Below, one piece after another: positions 62,635 to 64,000 of a stretch of DNA of 64,000 nucleotides. The DNA comes from Morella rubra (Eukaryota; Streptophyta; Magnoliopsida; Fagales; Myricaceae). The stretch spans positions 20,692,111-20,756,110 of the forward strand of contig CM025854.1 of the NCBI GenBank assembly GCA_003952965.2, in the 5' to 3' direction. A program made the translations under genes and the position numbers. The notes below the pieces were generated by a model. The model did not search any database. It worked only from the letters and a program-made list of their open reading frames with translations, and was not told the DNA's origin. Position 1 is the first letter of the stretch. Each line of letters opens with the position of its first letter.

Positions 62635-62800
62635 TATGTTCTTCTCCAACTTGGTTAGTGTCTCAGTTGTGTAATAAAGTTTGACATTATTTGTAGGTTA
62701 ATCCAAAAGTTGCTGAATCTTTAGCTGATCCTGAGGAGTATCCTAATTTGTTTAAGGATTGGCAAGTTGCTCTTTCTGTTAAATCCAGAGTTGCAGAGAT
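62635..62800. other. 166-bp loop of the second inverted duplication
   Basis: Single-copy sequence between the arms: an intron end followed by almost the whole first exon of the coatomer fragment. Confidence 0.85.
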
Positions 62801-63345
62801 GAGGTATTTGTAATTTTAACATTTACTAGCATTTTGCTGGATGATGTTTTCCTTGAGATTCTTATCAAGCTTTTATCCTTACGGGTTAACTAAATAGTTA
62901 AATATTTATTTAACTGCATTTTTTATTGCTTTCTAGGGGTGCTTACGCTCCTGCACAGGAATACGCAAACCATGCTAATAGATCACATCACACACTCGTG
63001 GAGGCTTTCAGAACCATGCAAGTGGATGATGAAGAACCCCTTGAAAATGGAGATGCACATCACAAGGTATAGCCTACAGATAGATTCCATAATACTTATG
63101 CACAATGTCTTTGATTTGTTTTAACAAACAAGACCATTATCTTTTATGGGTAGCTGTTTACACATGATTTGGTGTTTCATGTTCTAGTCATATCTGTATC
63201 AATTTATTTCTAGGATTTTTCTTGATCCTCTGAACCAATGGAATTCTCTTGTTGCTGGTTCTTTGAATTTTCTTTGAAACTTGTTCTAGTGTACTCACAT
63301 TTTTGTTACTGGTTACAGTACAACGAAGAACAGAATGCAGAGTAA
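62697..63345 (+). pseudogene. Coatomer subunit beta-prime (COPB2) C-terminal fragment
   Basis: COPI vesicle coat component. Exon 62697-62803 encodes VNPKVAESLADPEEYPNLF and KDWQVALSV; exon 62937-63066 encodes APAQEYANH, LVEAFRTMQVDDEEPLENGD; exon 63319-63345 encodes YNEEQNAE and a stop. Splice sites are intact. Plant beta-prime subunits have this tail (DPEEYPNLFE.WQVALS). Only the tail is present: the upstream side of the first exon is the mirrored arm rather than earlier exons, so the WD40 propellers and solenoid are absent. In frame after the stop come EEGSQEEAVVVDA-like codons, which I recall from full-length family members, so the stop is probably premature. Best read as a captured or duplicated gene fragment. 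Confidence 0.85.
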
Positions 63346-64000
63346 CATAATGGAGAAGAAGGAAGCCAGGAGGAGGCTGTTGTAGTGGATGCTAGAGATC
63401 AGTCACAGTGTGGGTCTTCAAATTGTCACTCGCTGGATTACTTAATGGGTAATGAATCTATTTTGGAGTGCATTGTGGCACGTACATGGAAAATATTTTA
63501 ATGTAATTCACAAGCACTTTGGAAATAAATGCAATGATTGGTTTAGCAATGATATCTTTTCATTAAGCTTTCGGTGTTCATTTGGAATGATGTGCCTATT
63601 TATGACATCTCCTTTTACTAAGTTTATCATGTATTATTTCCAAAGGTGTTTCCTCTTAATTATTATTATTTTTTTTTCCATTTCAATACTAGGTTTTCTA
63701 GAGGAAGCTGCCTATAAGTGATCACAGGGACTGGTGGTTCTTTCACCTGATGGTGTGGCTTTTGTAGCGCATTGATTGCGTTATTTCCATTGTTACTACT
63801 TGGTGAAGATGATGTTGGTGCTGATGGTGTACTGAAGCTGCTTTTGCTAATGCTAGGATTAAAGTTATTTTTATTTTATGTTATAAACTTATATAGACTC
63901 TTGTGTTGTAAGATTTGGTTATTTAATCAATGATGAATTATATTTGCTTTATTATCCTTGTCCTTAGGTTTTTACATCAATGAATTATAGTTATTAAAAT
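62801..64000 (+). repeat. Right arm of second inverted duplication (runs off the window)
   Basis: Continues to the window end without loss of similarity to 61432-62634. Small indels occur next to the loop (for example TTGTAATT here against TTGTTAATT in the left arm). Confidence 0.95.
63346..64000. other. Coatomer 3' flank
   Basis: Downstream of the stop: a degenerate in-frame tail, then AT-rich 3' UTR-like DNA. Open frame 63452-63721 has no family resemblance and also occurs in the left arm. No other gene. Confidence 0.45.

Noticed and set aside
1-64000. tRNA, rRNA genes and endogenous viral sequences
   Set aside because: None recognised by eye; only tRNA-complementary primer-binding sites of retrotransposons were seen. 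A dedicated scan could still find short RNA genes.

Overview
This is nuclear DNA of a flowering plant, probably a eudicot. The evidence is intron-rich housekeeping genes with GT..AG junctions, plant-type organelle proteins, AT-rich intergenic DNA, and dense plant transposons (L1 LINEs, Ty1/copia and Ty3/gypsy pieces, Mutator-like elements, CACTA ends, Tourist-like MITEs). I cannot name the species.

Layout. (1) 1-2690 is unique flank holding the last two exons of a mitochondrial ATP synthase gene. (2) 2691-22589 and 22758-42707 are two arms, about 20 kb each, of a near-perfect inverted duplication with a 168-bp unduplicated loop. Each arm carries, from outside to centre, the mitochondrial ATP synthase 24-kDa/FAd subunit, a chloroplast SufA/IscA iron-sulfur assembly protein, and a Rab7 (RabG) GTPase. 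All three are on the minus strand in the left arm and on the plus strand in the right arm. The left copies of all three genes read intact. The right Rab7 is intact, the right SufA is frameshifted in its last exon, and the right ATP synthase gene is cut off by an assembly gap (N run 42708-42808) exactly where the right arm ends. (3) 42809-44847 holds a short possible exon and decayed repeats. (4) 44848-57655 is a 12.8-kb Mutator-like element (MULE) with about 240-bp terminal inverted repeats and a 9-bp target duplication. It contains a dead transposase, a dead GRF-type zinc-finger gene, a nested copia element that is itself interrupted by a probable gypsy LTR, and two MITEs. (5) 57665-61012 holds a gypsy gag/LTR fragment and other debris. 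(6) 61013-64000 starts with a CACTA-type transposon end, followed by a second inverted duplication (arms 61432-62634 and 62801-64000, loop 166 bp) made of the 3' part of a coatomer beta-prime gene.

The genes do not form a pathway. They are ordinary housekeeping functions (mitochondrial ATP synthesis, plastid Fe-S assembly, vacuolar traffic, COPI coat). The notable signal is structural: two large inverted duplications, each with a loop of about 167 bp. Either they are fold-back sequencing/assembly artefacts, favoured for the 40-kb one by the gap at its edge and the error-like indels confined to one arm, or they are real fold-back duplications that could produce long hairpin RNA. The most interesting real candidate is the coatomer beta-prime palindrome that appears to lie inside a CACTA element.
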